Part shown: positions 25,461 to 34,237 of the stretch, one piece after another
How positions within the stretch are numbered: the first letter of the stretch is position 1
Layout of the letters: each line of letters opens with the position of its first letter
Assembly (NCBI RefSeq): GCF_042434395.1
Contig: NZ_JBHLTP010000002.1
Coordinates: 1-64,000, forward strand
Length of the DNA stretch: 64,000 nucleotides
Source: Pontibacillus salicampi
Lineage (GTDB): Bacteria > Bacillota > Bacilli > Bacillales > BH030062
Direction: 5' to 3'
Made by a program: the position numbers and the translations under genes
Notes under the pieces: generated by a model
What the model was told of the DNA's origin: nothing
The model's input: the letters and a program-made list of their open reading frames with translations, nothing else
Databases searched by the model: none

Positions 25461-26483
25461 ATGAGAAAGAGATTAAGAGAATTGGGTATTGTTATTGGTG
25501 AACTACCCACTGGTGAGCAAAACAGCATTACAGACGTTCCGGAAGTAAAAGTAGGACATGTGACGTTAAGTAAGGAGGAAGCTTGTGTGCAAACTGGAGT
25601 AACTGCTATTATGCCACACGGAGAGAATCCTTTTTATGCTAAGGTTCCAGCTGCTGGATTTGTCGCCAATGGTTTTGGAAAAACAGCAGGACTCGTTCAA
25701 ATTGAAGAGCTTGGAGAAATAGAATCGCCAATCCTTCTGACTAATACGTTCTCTGTAGGCTCTGTTCTTCAGGGAGCCATGGATTATATGCTGAAAATCA
25801 CACCGGAGATAGGTGATACTACCGGTTCAATAAATGTAATTGTAGGAGAGTGTAATGACAGTTTTTTACACGACCCCCGTTCCCAAGCAGTGGAGCCTTT
25901 ACATGCTGCAAAGGCTATTGAAGAAGGAAGCACTACGTGTGAGGAAGGAGCTGTTGGTGCTGGAACAGGAATGACTTGCTTCCAATATAAAGGAGGTATC
26001 GGAACGTCCTCTAGAATTATTCATGATAGATGGACTCTTGGAGTTCTCATAAATTCCAATTATGGGCTTAGGAAAGAATTGGAGGTTCCCTCCTACCAAG
26101 AAAGCTCAATGGAAGAAAGAGATCTTCCTGCAGGCTCTATCATGGTCATTATAGCAACAGATGCTCCTGTTTCTGACCGTCAATTAAAACGATTAGCTAA
26201 ACGTGCTACAGTTGGGATTGTCAGAACAGGGGGACGTATTCACCATGCCAGTGGTGATATTGTTATAGCATTTTCAAACACTAATCTGCGATACCATTTT
26301 CAAGAGGAAATGCTGCAAAGCCACTCCTATGTTGGCGATGATACAGAGGCTTTTCAATTATTGCTGCAAGCCGTTTCAGAGGCTACTGAGGAGGCTATCA
26401 TGAATTCGTTAACGATGGCATCATCAACTACTGGAAGAAAGGGCAGGTATGTAGAAGGGATTCCTTATGCATTGCTTGATTAG
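25461..26483 (+). CDS. P1-family peptidase (DmpA-type L-aminopeptidase/D-esterase)
   Basis: 340 aa. The opening SITDVPEVKVGHVTL and the segment LPAGSIMVIIATDAPVSDRQL are diagnostic of the DmpA/BapA family. These Ntn hydrolases cut themselves between Gly and Ser, giving two subunits; the site here is Gly225-Ser226. They remove N-terminal L-, D- or beta-amino acids from peptides. It is the second gene of an operon with the amidohydrolase (13-base gap, GGTGTAGGA site) and ends in a shared bidirectional terminator. Confidence 0.9.
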   Translation: MRKRLRELGIVIGELPTGEQNSITDVPEVKVGHVTLSKEEACVQTGVTAIMPHGENPFYAKVPAAGFVANGFGKTAGLVQIEELGEIESPILLTNTFSVGSVLQGAMDYMLKITPEIGDTTGSINVIVGECNDSFLHDPRSQAVEPLHAAKAIEEGSTTCEEGAVGAGTGMTCFQYKGGIGTSSRIIHDRWTLGVLINSNYGLRKELEVPSYQESSMEERDLPAGSIMVIIATDAPVSDRQLKRLAKRATVGIVRTGGRIHHASGDIVIAFSNTNLRYHFQEEMLQSHSYVGDDTEAFQLLLQAVSEATEEAIMNSLTMASSTTGRKGRYVEGIPYALLD

Positions 26484-26493
26484 TAGTTATTAT

Positions 26494-26528
26494 GGAAAGA
26501 AGGGCAGCTGTTTACTGCCCTTCTTTCC
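26494..26528. terminator. Bidirectional terminator between dmpA-like and yhdN-like genes
   Basis: GGAAAGAAGGGCAG and its perfect complement enclose a 7-base loop, with A+T-rich flanks on both sides. Confidence 0.85.
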
Positions 26529-26538
26529 ATTTCATTGC

Positions 26539-27543
26539 TTATTTAATATCTTTTCTAGTTGGGGGTGCCATAAACTCAGGGCCTACCGGATCTTGAATAT
26601 TCTTTACAAGAATATCATCAATGGCCTTTTGAGCATCCTCATCTATTGTAAAATCCATCACTTCGTCGATTGGATTCATTTGCTCTGGTTTACGACCTCC
26701 CCATAGAGCTGTACCCGTTCCAGGCTGATCCAGAATGAACCGAAGAGCGAGGTGAATAATGCGCTTATCAAAGCGCTCTTGAGCTAGAGCATCCAGCTCT
26801 TTAACTGCCTCTAGATATTGATTATAACGAGGTTGCTGGAACTTAGGATCTCCATTTCTAAGATCATCACCTCCAAATTGAGTATCCTTACTCATTTTGC
26901 CTGTGAGAAGGCCTCTACATAAGCTTCCATAAAGGAGTGTATGCAAATTGTGTTCTTGTACGTATGGCAGTATATCTTCTTCAATACCACGCTCGAACAT
27001 GTTATAAGGCGGTTGTACTGTATGAAGAGGTGCTGCTTCTCGGAATGTATCCATTTGCTCCGGAGTGAAATTACTTACCCCAATAGCTCTAATCTTACCT
27101 TGCTTGTATAAATAATATAAAGCTTCAGCCGTTTCCTCAATTGGAACGGTTGGATCTGGCCAGTGTACTTGATAAATGTCAATGTAATCTGTTTGAAGAC
27201 GACGTAGGGAATCCTCTATTTCCTTATGGATACGTTCTTTCGATGCATCCCGAAATACCGTTTCTTCATCTTTCCAGTTCATGGCAACCTTTGTTGCTAA
27301 AGTAATGTTGTCTCGGCCGCCGTATTGCTGGATAGCCTTACCAACAATTTCTTCTGATCTTCCCATTCCATAAACAGGTGCGGTGTCAATGAGGTTGACG
27401 CCTTTATCCAATGCAGCATGGATGGTGTTGATGGATTGCTGTTCATCTGTTCCACCCCACATCCAGCCACCAATCGCCCAAGTTCCTAGACCGATTCGAG
27501 ATGTTTCTATACCTGTGTTGCTTACATATTGTTTTTCCATCAT
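26539..27543 (-). CDS. yhdN: Aldo/keto reductase, YhdN (GS69) type
   Basis: 334 aa, a TIM-barrel AKR. The catalytic residues are in LIDTAPVYGMGRSEE (Asp, Tyr), LATKVAMNW (Lys) and QVHWPDP (His). The cofactor end reads GTALWGGRKPEQ. It is close to B. subtilis YhdN (AKR11B), an NADPH-dependent reductase of aldehydes such as methylglyoxal. The C-terminus DPVGPEFMAPPTR is also shared. The start has GGAGGTGG upstream. Monocistronic. Confidence 0.9.
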   Translation of the reverse strand: MMEKQYVSNTGIETSRIGLGTWAIGGWMWGGTDEQQSINTIHAALDKGVNLIDTAPVYGMGRSEEIVGKAIQQYGGRDNITLATKVAMNWKDEETVFRDASKERIHKEIEDSLRRLQTDYIDIYQVHWPDPTVPIEETAEALYYLYKQGKIRAIGVSNFTPEQMDTFREAAPLHTVQPPYNMFERGIEEDILPYVQEHNLHTLLYGSLCRGLLTGKMSKDTQFGGDDLRNGDPKFQQPRYNQYLEAVKELDALAQERFDKRIIHLALRFILDQPGTGTALWGGRKPEQMNPIDEVMDFTIDEDAQKAIDDILVKNIQDPVGPEFMAPPTRKDIK

Positions 27544-27711
27544 TCCACCTCCGAAAGGGAATTGCTTTTCTTCAACTTACCTATAGGATGTACCCTTTTT
27601 CAGAACGTGTTAATCTTACATATGTTTATGGACTATTTTATCGGGGAGAAAAGCATGATTTACATTACGTAAGAATAAGATAGTAGCAGCTTGTCTGAGG
27701 AGGACTAAATT

Positions 27712-28245
27712 ATGATTACCGTTTCACAAAAAACCGTTTTACTTACTATGGTTATAGGGTTTTTAGTCCTGAGCGTACTAGGATTACATCGCGCCAAAAC
27801 TGTTGTTCTTCCCCAAGCTGTTATGGAAGCAAGTGAATCTGTTCCAATACCTCAGCCTCTTATTAAAAAAGAGACGGTGGAAGAAATACAACAGGTAGTC
27901 GGAAGGCACATTCCAACATTACATTTTGTTCCAGAAAATTATGCGCAAGAAAGCGTTGGCTATCGAACAAGCTCCGGAGGATATTTAATTAGACAAACGT
28001 TCATTGATCCAGGGAGTGGACACATTTCTTTGGAGCAAAGACCGGTAATGGCAGGGAATAGCTCCTCTATTATCGGGATGGAGACAGAAGAATTAATGTT
28101 TGATAATAAATCTATTACACTGGCTTCCAGAAATGGAGCCATATATTCTATGAGCTGGGAGACAGATTACTATCGGTATGAGCTTTCCTCCCTAGAGAGT
28201 TTCGATAGATCAGTATGGAAGAAGATGGTGGTAAGTATTCAATAA
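27712..28245 (+). CDS. Membrane-anchored protein, DUF4367-like
   Basis: 177 aa with one N-terminal membrane anchor (residues 8-26) and an extracytoplasmic domain. The end, TDYYRYELSSLESFDRSVWKKMVVSI, resembles the closing strands and helix of DUF4367 domains found on anti-sigma-like and sporulation membrane proteins. That assignment is weak. No adjacent sigma factor is present. GAGGAGGAC precedes ATG 27712. Confidence 0.6.
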   Translation: MITVSQKTVLLTMVIGFLVLSVLGLHRAKTVVLPQAVMEASESVPIPQPLIKKETVEEIQQVVGRHIPTLHFVPENYAQESVGYRTSSGGYLIRQTFIDPGSGHISLEQRPVMAGNSSSIIGMETEELMFDNKSITLASRNGAIYSMSWETDYYRYELSSLESFDRSVWKKMVVSIQ

Positions 28246-28351
28246 TTTGTTCTATATGCGGCTTCCTTATATAATTAGACTATGAAATTATTAATCAGTA
28301 GTAACTAAAAAATCCTACTGTACACAACATAAAAGAAAGAAGGAAATCCGT

Positions 28352-28747
28352 ATGTCCCGTGGGATGATACATCATGTTGAAGTAAACGTTTCTGATTTAC
28401 CTAAATCTCTTTCCTTCTGGGATTGGTTGCTGACCCACTTAGGTTATGAGCCATATCAGGAGTGGGAGCAAGGGAAAAGTTACCGATTGGGATCGAGTTA
28501 TCTAGTTTTCGTCCAAACGGAAGAGGAGTTTTTGACACCTTCCTATCATCGGAAGCGTACGGGCTTAAATCACCTCGCCTTTTATGGAGACTCACAAGAG
28601 CATGTAGATGAGTTGACGAGGCTGTTAAGAGAGAAAAGGATTCCTATTCTGTATGAAAAGGAACATCCGTATGCAGGTGGCGAGCATTACTATGCTGTAT
28701 TTTTTGAAGATCCGGATCGTATAAAGGTTGAGGTTGTATCACCGTAA
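28352..28747 (+). CDS. VOC-family (glyoxalase/dioxygenase superfamily) protein
   Basis: 131 aa, one vicinal oxygen chelate domain with two beta-alpha-beta-beta-beta repeats: HHVEVNVSDLPKSLSFWDWLL, GLNHLAFYGDSQEHVDELTRLL and YYAVFFEDPDRIKVEVVSP. The metal ligands would be the N-terminal His8, His75 and the final Glu. Substrate unknown. AGAAAGAAGGAA precedes the start. The terminator downstream has been split and duplicated by an insertion element. Confidence 0.82.
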   Translation: MSRGMIHHVEVNVSDLPKSLSFWDWLLTHLGYEPYQEWEQGKSYRLGSSYLVFVQTEEEFLTPSYHRKRTGLNHLAFYGDSQEHVDELTRLLREKRIPILYEKEHPYAGGEHYYAVFFEDPDRIKVEVVSP

Positions 28748-28767
28748 AGCCTTGTGAGAACAAGGCT
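28748..28767 (+). repeat. Left copy of duplicated terminator hairpin (VOC gene)
   Basis: AGCCTTGTGAGAACAAGGCT, identical over 20 bases to 29386-29405. Here it runs straight into the element end and lacks a T tract. Confidence 0.85.
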
Positions 28768-28817
28768 CAGCTTGTAGAGAACCCCCCTTGTTTCCTACAA
28801 GCTTTTTACATGTATGC

Positions 28818-28936
28818 GGGTTGGCAAATACCACTCGCTTTCCGCGGACGAACGCCCGAGCCTCCTCGTGAAACCCACACTCGGGGGGCTCGGATCGCCC
28901 GTTTTTCCGCAGGAGTCTCCTGGTATTTGCCAGCCC
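28818..28936. repeat. Palindromic core repeat (copy B)
   Basis: Private arms GGGTTGGCAAATACCA (28818-28833) and TGGTATTTGCCAGCCC (28921-28936), 15 of 16 paired, enclose the core CTCGCTTTCCGCGG ... CCGCAGGAGTCTCC. The core has a GC-rich internal stem. Confidence 0.75.
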
Positions 28937-28961
28937 TTCACCGAAAAAGACTCTCCTTCAC

Positions 28962-29273
28962 CTAACACACCCTTGATAGGTGAAGGGCAATCTTCTTCAT
29001 ATTCTGACAGGCAGCTGTCCGTAACGCCTGTTCGCGCACATTTTCTTTTCCGCGCAGGCGACAATAACGCAGCCCATGCAGTTCTTTTGAATAATACAAC
29101 AGGATCAAGTGAGGGACGACCATTGTCTTCGGAATAGTAAGTCGCACTTTTTCTGGAATGAAGGAGAAGTCTATGTACCGATCGATTTTACGGAGGAGAT
29201 TGTCTTCAGGAACAAGCTCTTCAATCGTGACCATTTCGATTTCATTTTGACGCTCTTTTTTGGATTGAAACAT
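28962..29273 (-). pseudogene. Decayed IS1182-family transposase
   Basis: The open frame starts like a normal family member (MVTIEELVPEDNLLRKIDRY, then IDFSFIPEKVR). After that, the adjacent frame continues with the conserved YYSEDNGRPSLDPVVLFK (near 29124-29070), so a one-base frameshift has occurred. The next few hundred codons, including the DDE catalytic core, are deleted. The remaining frame ends with the family C-terminus (RLRGKENVREQALRTAACQN). It cannot encode an active enzyme. Confidence 0.8.
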
Positions 29274-29385
29274 CGAATCACCTTTCGTTAGAGAATATAT
29301 AACTATTATAACAAATTAACGCGGTGAATAATAAAAGTAAAAAGAAAGAAATAAATAAGGCTGTCGAGACTTTCTCGACAGCCTG

Positions 29386-29412
29386 AGCCTTGTGAGAACA
29401 AGGCTTTTTTTA
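29386..29412 (+). terminator. Right copy of the VOC-gene terminator, with T tract
   Basis: AGCCTTGTGAGAACAAGGCT followed by seven T. The element at 28768-29385 separates it from the gene it served. Confidence 0.85.
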
Positions 29413-29482
29413 TGGTTGCAAAAAGTATTGTTTAATATTCAGAAAATTATTACAATAAAGTAGAAGAGAAAGGGGAGGGAGA

Positions 29483-31858
29483 ATGGAAACGAGGTTAGAA
29501 AAACAACCTTCAGTATTGAAAAAAGGACAAAGAATAACTCTATGGACTTTATTTGTATTAGGATTGATCATGATTGTAATACTTATTTTTGTAAACGTTT
29601 ACATTAATAGGAGTCTTCCCCAAACAAAAGGGACGATTGCTGTGTCTGCTCTGGAAAAGCCAGTCGACATCATTCGAGATAATCAAGGTGTTCCACATTT
29701 ATCTGCTTCCTCTGACAAAGATTTGTTTATTGCTCAAGGGTATGTTCAAGCTCAAGATAGACTATTTCAAATGGATCTAGCTAGAAGACAAGCATCTGGA
29801 ACCTTAAGTGAAGTAGCAGGAAAAGCTACTGTTACACAGGATAAATATTTTCGGACACTTGGATTACGAAGGGCAGCAGAAATCTCATATAAGTCGTATT
29901 CCGAGGATGCCAAACAGGTACTAGAGTGGTATTCTCAAGGAGTAAATGCCTTTATCAAGCAAGCAGAGGAAGAAAGACGCCTCCCTGTTGAATTTACTCT
30001 GATGGGGAGCTCTCCAAAGCAATGGAGTCCAGTCGATTCATTGACCATTGGTAAATATATGGCCTTTGATCTTGGTGGTCATTGGGAACGGCAAGCTTTT
30101 AATTACTATTTACTGCAGAACTTACAACAGGAAAAGGCTGAGGAACTGTTTCCAGTGTATCCAAAGCATGCTCCCACCATTTTACAACAGGAGCCAGTAG
30201 ATGTGACGAGCAGCCTCGAGCATGCTGTGATACCTCATCCTCATAATGGCAGCAACAACTGGGTAGTTAGTGGAGAAAAGACAGCTTCCGGATATCCATT
30301 ATTAGCAAATGATCCTCATCTTGGTTTAGCAACTCCTTCCATTTGGTATGAAATGGAATTATCCTCTCCGAATTATCAAGTAGCGGGAGTTATTTTCACG
30401 GGCATTCCTGGTATTATTCTTGGCCATAATGAGGATATAGCATGGGGAGTAACCAATACGGGACCCGATGTTCAGCAGCTTTATTTAGAGAAGCGTCATC
30501 CAGAGGATCCAACCTTATTTTTATTTGAAGACACATACGAAGAGGCGATTGTTCATGAGGAAACCATTCATATAAAGGGGGAAGAAGCGATAGAGTATGA
30601 GGTTGTGGAAACAAGGCATGGCCCAATACTATCAGAGTTTGCTAAAGATAGTGGGAAGGATACGGTTCTTTCCCTGCGGTGGACGGCGTTAGATGCCAGT
30701 ACAGAACTAGAGGCGATTCTAGAAATGAATCAGGCAGCAAACTGGACAGAGTTTGAGGAGGGGTTGAAAAAGTTTCTCGTGCCTACTCAGAATTTTGTAT
30801 TTGCTTCTAAAGATGGGACCATTGCCTATAAAGCAAATGGAAAAATTCCTATTTATGAATCTGCCTCTGACGCTTTAGTACCTTTAGAAGGTTGGAAAAA
30901 GGAAAACGAATGGAAAGGGTATATTCCATTCGATGAGCTTCCAACTGTTATAAATCCAGAAAAAGGGTTCATCGCTACTGCTAATAACAAGGTTATAGGG
31001 GACAAGTATCCCTATCACATATCAAACAATTGGGCACAGCCGTATCGTTATATAAGGATAGAGGAAGTATTGGAAGAAAATAATAAGCTCACAGTGCAAG
31101 ACATGAAGAACCTGCAAATGGATCAGCAAAATCTACAGGCCAGAGAATTTGTTCCAATTCTTTTACAGCATTTACAAAATCAAAAGCTCACCACTATGGA
31201 ACGTCAGGGCTTGGAGGTATTACAGTCCTGGAATTATGAAGATGATGTTTCGATGGCTGCTCCTCTCCTGTTTCATCATTGGATGAATAACATAGCATTG
31301 CATTTGTTTGAGGACGATGTTCCAGATAGCATGATGGAATTCTTTAAAGGAAGAGGACAGTTAACGGACGATATCATTCGAAGAGCCTCAAATGGTGAAT
31401 CGCTTCTTATGATAGAGCAGCAAGGCGGACTTGATAAGCTGCTTATCGATTCTTATCAAACTACGATCGATGATTTAGCCAACACGTATGGTTACGACTT
31501 AACAGCTTGGGAATGGGGAGAATATCACAAGGTGTCTTTCCAGCATCCCCTGTCAAACATATCGTATTTGAAGCCATTTTTTAACCCACAAGACCCTTTA
31601 CCAGTAGGTGGCAGTAGAGTTACTGTGATGGCTGCAAGTTATAATCAGTCAACAGGCATAGTGAATCACGGTGCATCCTGGAGATTTGTAGCAGATATAG
31701 GAGATTTAACGAGCGCTTCTCACATCGTCAGTCCTGGACAAGTCGGACATTTTCGAAGTGAATGGTACCACAATCAAAGAAAAGACTGGGCGACAGGCGA
31801 ATATCACGACACTCATACGTCGGAGGTACAAGGGGAGAAATTAACCTTACTTCCATAA
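29483..31858 (+). CDS. Penicillin acylase family Ntn-hydrolase, membrane-anchored
   Basis: 791 aa, the usual precursor length. Residues 18-42 are a membrane anchor or signal. The alpha part begins PVDIIRDNQGVPHLSA and includes QGYVQAQDRLFQMDLARR. The autocleavage site and beta-chain nucleophile is Ser257 in HNGSNNWVVSG, followed by NDPHLGL and the beta-chain motif FTGIPGIILGHNEDIAWGVTN. The C-terminus has GGSRVTVMAASYN and SPGQVGHFRS. The family hydrolyses amides such as beta-lactam side chains or acyl-homoserine lactones; substrate here is not known, and quorum-quenching is a possibility only. Monocistronic with terminator. Confidence 0.92.
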   Translation: METRLEKQPSVLKKGQRITLWTLFVLGLIMIVILIFVNVYINRSLPQTKGTIAVSALEKPVDIIRDNQGVPHLSASSDKDLFIAQGYVQAQDRLFQMDLARRQASGTLSEVAGKATVTQDKYFRTLGLRRAAEISYKSYSEDAKQVLEWYSQGVNAFIKQAEEERRLPVEFTLMGSSPKQWSPVDSLTIGKYMAFDLGGHWERQAFNYYLLQNLQQEKAEELFPVYPKHAPTILQQEPVDVTSSLEHAVIPHPHNGSNNWVVSGEKTASGYPLLANDPHLGLATPSIWYEMELSSPNYQVAGVIFTGIPGIILGHNEDIAWGVTNTGPDVQQLYLEKRHPEDPTLFLFEDTYEEAIVHEETIHIKGEEAIEYEVVETRHGPILSEFAKDSGKDTVLSLRWTALDASTELEAILEMNQAANWTEFEEGLKKFLVPTQNFVFASKDGTIAYKANGKIPIYESASDALVPLEGWKKENEWKGYIPFDELPTVINPEKGFIATANNKVIGDKYPYHISNNWAQPYRYIRIEEVLEENNKLTVQDMKNLQMDQQNLQAREFVPILLQHLQNQKLTTMERQGLEVLQSWNYEDDVSMAAPLLFHHWMNNIALHLFEDDVPDSMMEFFKGRGQLTDDIIRRASNGESLLMIEQQGGLDKLLIDSYQTTIDDLANTYGYDLTAWEWGEYHKVSFQHPLSNISYLKPFFNPQDPLPVGGSRVTVMAASYNQSTGIVNHGASWRFVADIGDLTSASHIVSPGQVGHFRSEWYHNQRKDWATGEYHDTHTSEVQGEKLTLLP

Positions 31859-31866
31859 GATAGTGA

Positions 31867-31898
31867 AAACCTAACTCTCACCAACGAGTTAGGTTTTT
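31867..31898 (+). terminator. Rho-independent terminator of the penicillin acylase gene
   Basis: AACCTAACTC / GAGTTAGGTT stem, 8-base loop, T run. Confidence 0.85.
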
Positions 31899-32115
31899 GC
31901 TTATTGTCTCAGTACAGTTTGATGTTGAATACCCTTTCTGCGGGAAGACGTTACAGTAAGATAATATGAGTTTATTCCATACAGGGAAGCGGAACAATTT
32001 TCGGCCACTTTATTCAAGAGCTTGCCAAAAACAAAGGAATTAGTTTTCGATAGAGGGGGAACAGTAAACAATATAATCCACATTTGTTTGGGACGTTATA
32101 AAGGAGGAGACTGGC

Positions 32116-33333
32116 TTGCATGGCTTTCATGAAGTATTTATTCAGCTGTTAATATTGTTAGGAATATCTGTAACAGTCATTGGTGTTGCCAAAATTATTA
32201 AAGAGCCTTATTCGATTGCACTAGTTTTAGTAGGGGTACTTCTTGGCGTGACAGAGATACCTCTCATTGAAGAGTCTGAACAATTTATTACACAATCAGA
32301 AGTATTCCATGCTATCATTATTTCCTTATTCTTACCCGTATTACTAGGAGATGCCACTTTAAAGATGCCCTTCCACCACTTATATGGGCTAAAGAAGACC
32401 GTAATATCTCTGGCATTTCTGGGCACCTTTTTATCATTTATCATTATCGGCTTTAGTGGTCATTACTTTCTAGGACTCCCTATTGCAGTTGCGTTCACAT
32501 TTGCAGCCCTGATGAGTGCTACAGATCCAATAAGCGTTATTTCTATTTTTAAGGAGCTAGGGGTGCCGCAGAAGTTCACCACTATTATGGAGGGTGAATC
32601 ACTCTTCAACGATGGGATAGCAGTTGTATTGTTTAAAATCTCTACACTGTATTTACTGACCTACATAGATATGGGGCTGGCTGGTTTAGGTGAAGGAATT
32701 TTTATGTTTGTTAAGTTTGCAGTAGGCGGTGCCATTATCGGATTGGTAATTGGCTTTATATTTTCCCAGATTATTCGTATTTACGACGATTATCCACTTG
32801 AAATTGCCTTTTCTATGCTGCTTTTCTTTGGCAGTTACTTCATCGCAGAACATTTCCACGTTTCCGGAGTAATTGCAGTAGTGGTCGGAGGATTATTATT
32901 TGGCAGCTATGGCAAGAAAATTGGAATGTCTGAGGAAACAAGAATCAATATTAATACGTTTTGGGATACCATCACATTACTTGCCAATTCGTTTATTTTC
33001 TTAATGGTTGGACTGGAAATAAGACAAATTGACTTTACGGGGAAATGGGACATTATCATTTTTGCTATCCTCATTGTACTCCTTGGGCGAAGTATAGCGC
33101 TATACACCTCGACGAGTTACATTACCCATCTGAATCAAAAAGAGAAAATACTTTTAAATTGGGGAGGTTTACGAGGAAGTCTTTCTATCGCCCTTGCGTT
33201 AAGTATTCCAGACGACTTTGATGGAAGAGAGGATGTATTAATCTTGACCTTCTCTGTAGTTCTCTTCTCCTTAGTGGTTCAAGGGCTGACAATAAAGCCG
33301 CTTATTAAAAAATTGGGTATTGTGAAGAGATAA
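32116..33333 (+). CDS. Na+/H+ antiporter, CPA1 (NhaP) family
   Basis: 405 aa with about 12 membrane helices and no long cytoplasmic tail. The ion-binding region reads SATDPISVISIF near residue 138 and EGESLFNDGIAVVLF near 160, the CPA1 hallmark with the Asp pair. GGLRGSLSIALALSIP near residue 352 is the conserved arginine helix. It extrudes Na+ (or K+/Li+) for protons, fitting a salt-tolerant bacillus. TTG start with AAAGGAGGAG upstream. Monocistronic. Confidence 0.9.
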   Translation: MHGFHEVFIQLLILLGISVTVIGVAKIIKEPYSIALVLVGVLLGVTEIPLIEESEQFITQSEVFHAIIISLFLPVLLGDATLKMPFHHLYGLKKTVISLAFLGTFLSFIIIGFSGHYFLGLPIAVAFTFAALMSATDPISVISIFKELGVPQKFTTIMEGESLFNDGIAVVLFKISTLYLLTYIDMGLAGLGEGIFMFVKFAVGGAIIGLVIGFIFSQIIRIYDDYPLEIAFSMLLFFGSYFIAEHFHVSGVIAVVVGGLLFGSYGKKIGMSEETRININTFWDTITLLANSFIFLMVGLEIRQIDFTGKWDIIIFAILIVLLGRSIALYTSTSYITHLNQKEKILLNWGGLRGSLSIALALSIPDDFDGREDVLILTFSVVLFSLVVQGLTIKPLIKKLGIVKR

Positions 33334-33336
33334 GAG

Positions 33337-33368
33337 AAGCTCCTAATCCTTGGGTTAGGAGCTTTTCC
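33337..33368 (+). terminator. Rho-independent terminator of the antiporter gene
   Basis: AAGCTCCTAA / TTAGGAGCTT stem, 7-8 base loop, then TTCCCTT. Confidence 0.75.
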
Positions 33369-33444
33369 CTTAGAGGGTCATAGAGCTATTATCGAAATGC
33401 ATAAGAGGCCACTTTCCAAACAAGGACCAAACAAGGAATAACTT

Positions 33445-34197
33445 TTACTGTAAAAAGCGTTGTATGTGATGAATCGCTTTAGACAAGTCGTCATGTACAA
33501 CTACATCAAAAATATTGTCTTTCATCGTTTCTTCTCTATTAATAAGAATAGAAGGGAGACTTCTTTGATAAATAGCATAGTCAGGCAGGAAATTAAAGGG
33601 CATCACAAACAATGATGTTCCCATAACGAGTAATAAATCTCCTTGGTCGATAATTGCTTCTGCTTTATCGTGCTCGGTTATCGAATCTCCAAACAACACT
33701 ATGTCAGGCTTAAGAATATCCCCGCACGGAGTTGATCCGTATAAGTCGTTGCAATAGGGGGTTTCCGAATTCATGATATAGGATAATCCATAGGATGTTC
33801 CGCATGTAGGACAGGTAGCGCTTTGTAGTGTCCCGTGATAATTAATGATAGTAGTATTTCCAGCACGTTCATGAAGTCCATCTACATTTTGAGTGATAAT
33901 AGATATCTTTTTTCCTTTGGCTTCTAATTGTTGTAGAAATAGATGAACATTATTAGGGTGATAAGTGCCGACTAGCTTCATTTGAAAGATGGCTTTATAT
34001 TTTCTCCAAAAATCTTCAGGTTCTTTCTGAAAATATTCAGAGGACATATAGTATTCCCTTGATCGGTCCTGCTCCCATATCCCTCCGGAAGAGCGGAAAT
34101 CAGGTATGCCACTGGCGGTACTTACCCCTGCCCCTGTTAAGACAATAATGTGTTGTGCTTGATTTATTCTCGTTGCCATATTTTTATAAAGAGTCAT
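33445..34197 (-). CDS. srtN: Sirtuin NAD-dependent protein deacylase (SrtN/CobB)
   Basis: 250 aa. All sirtuin motifs are seen: GAGVSTASGIPDFRS near residue 22, TQNVDGLH near 103 with catalytic His in NYHG, zinc cysteines CPTC and two later Cys (YCND, PCGD), then KPDIVLFGDS and MGTSL. It removes acyl groups from lysines using NAD+ and releases nicotinamide. It lies 40 bases downstream of the nitroreductase gene on the same strand, so they are probably co-transcribed. Confidence 0.93.
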   Translation of the reverse strand: MTLYKNMATRINQAQHIIVLTGAGVSTASGIPDFRSSGGIWEQDRSREYYMSSEYFQKEPEDFWRKYKAIFQMKLVGTYHPNNVHLFLQQLEAKGKKISIITQNVDGLHERAGNTTIINYHGTLQSATCPTCGTSYGLSYIMNSETPYCNDLYGSTPCGDILKPDIVLFGDSITEHDKAEAIIDQGDLLLVMGTSLFVMPFNFLPDYAIYQRSLPSILINREETMKDNIFDVVVHDDLSKAIHHIQRFLQ

Positions 34198-34237
34198 AGA
34201 ATCACCTCATCGCAGCCAAATGTAATAGCCAAATACA

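Larger units (their letters stand above)
28768..29385. mobile_element. IS1182-family insertion sequence remnant (618 bp)
   Basis: Bounded by two identical 20-bp terminator copies. The right end, read inwards, is CAGGCTGTCGAGAAAG and the left end CAGCTTGTAGAGAA, an imperfect terminal inverted repeat. It carries a deleted IS1182-type transposase gene on the minus strand, a palindromic core repeat (28818-28936) and a further inverted pair GCCCTTCACC / GGTGAAGGGC. Full members of the family are about 1.7-1.9 kb, so roughly two thirds is missing. Confidence 0.75.

Noticed and set aside
28814..29137. 107-aa plus-strand frame
   Set aside because: Translates palindromic repeat and the antisense of the transposase relic.
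29483..31858. Assigning the penicillin acylase homologue as a quorum-quenching AHL acylase
   Set aside because: The Ntn motifs do not distinguish substrates, so only the family is reported.
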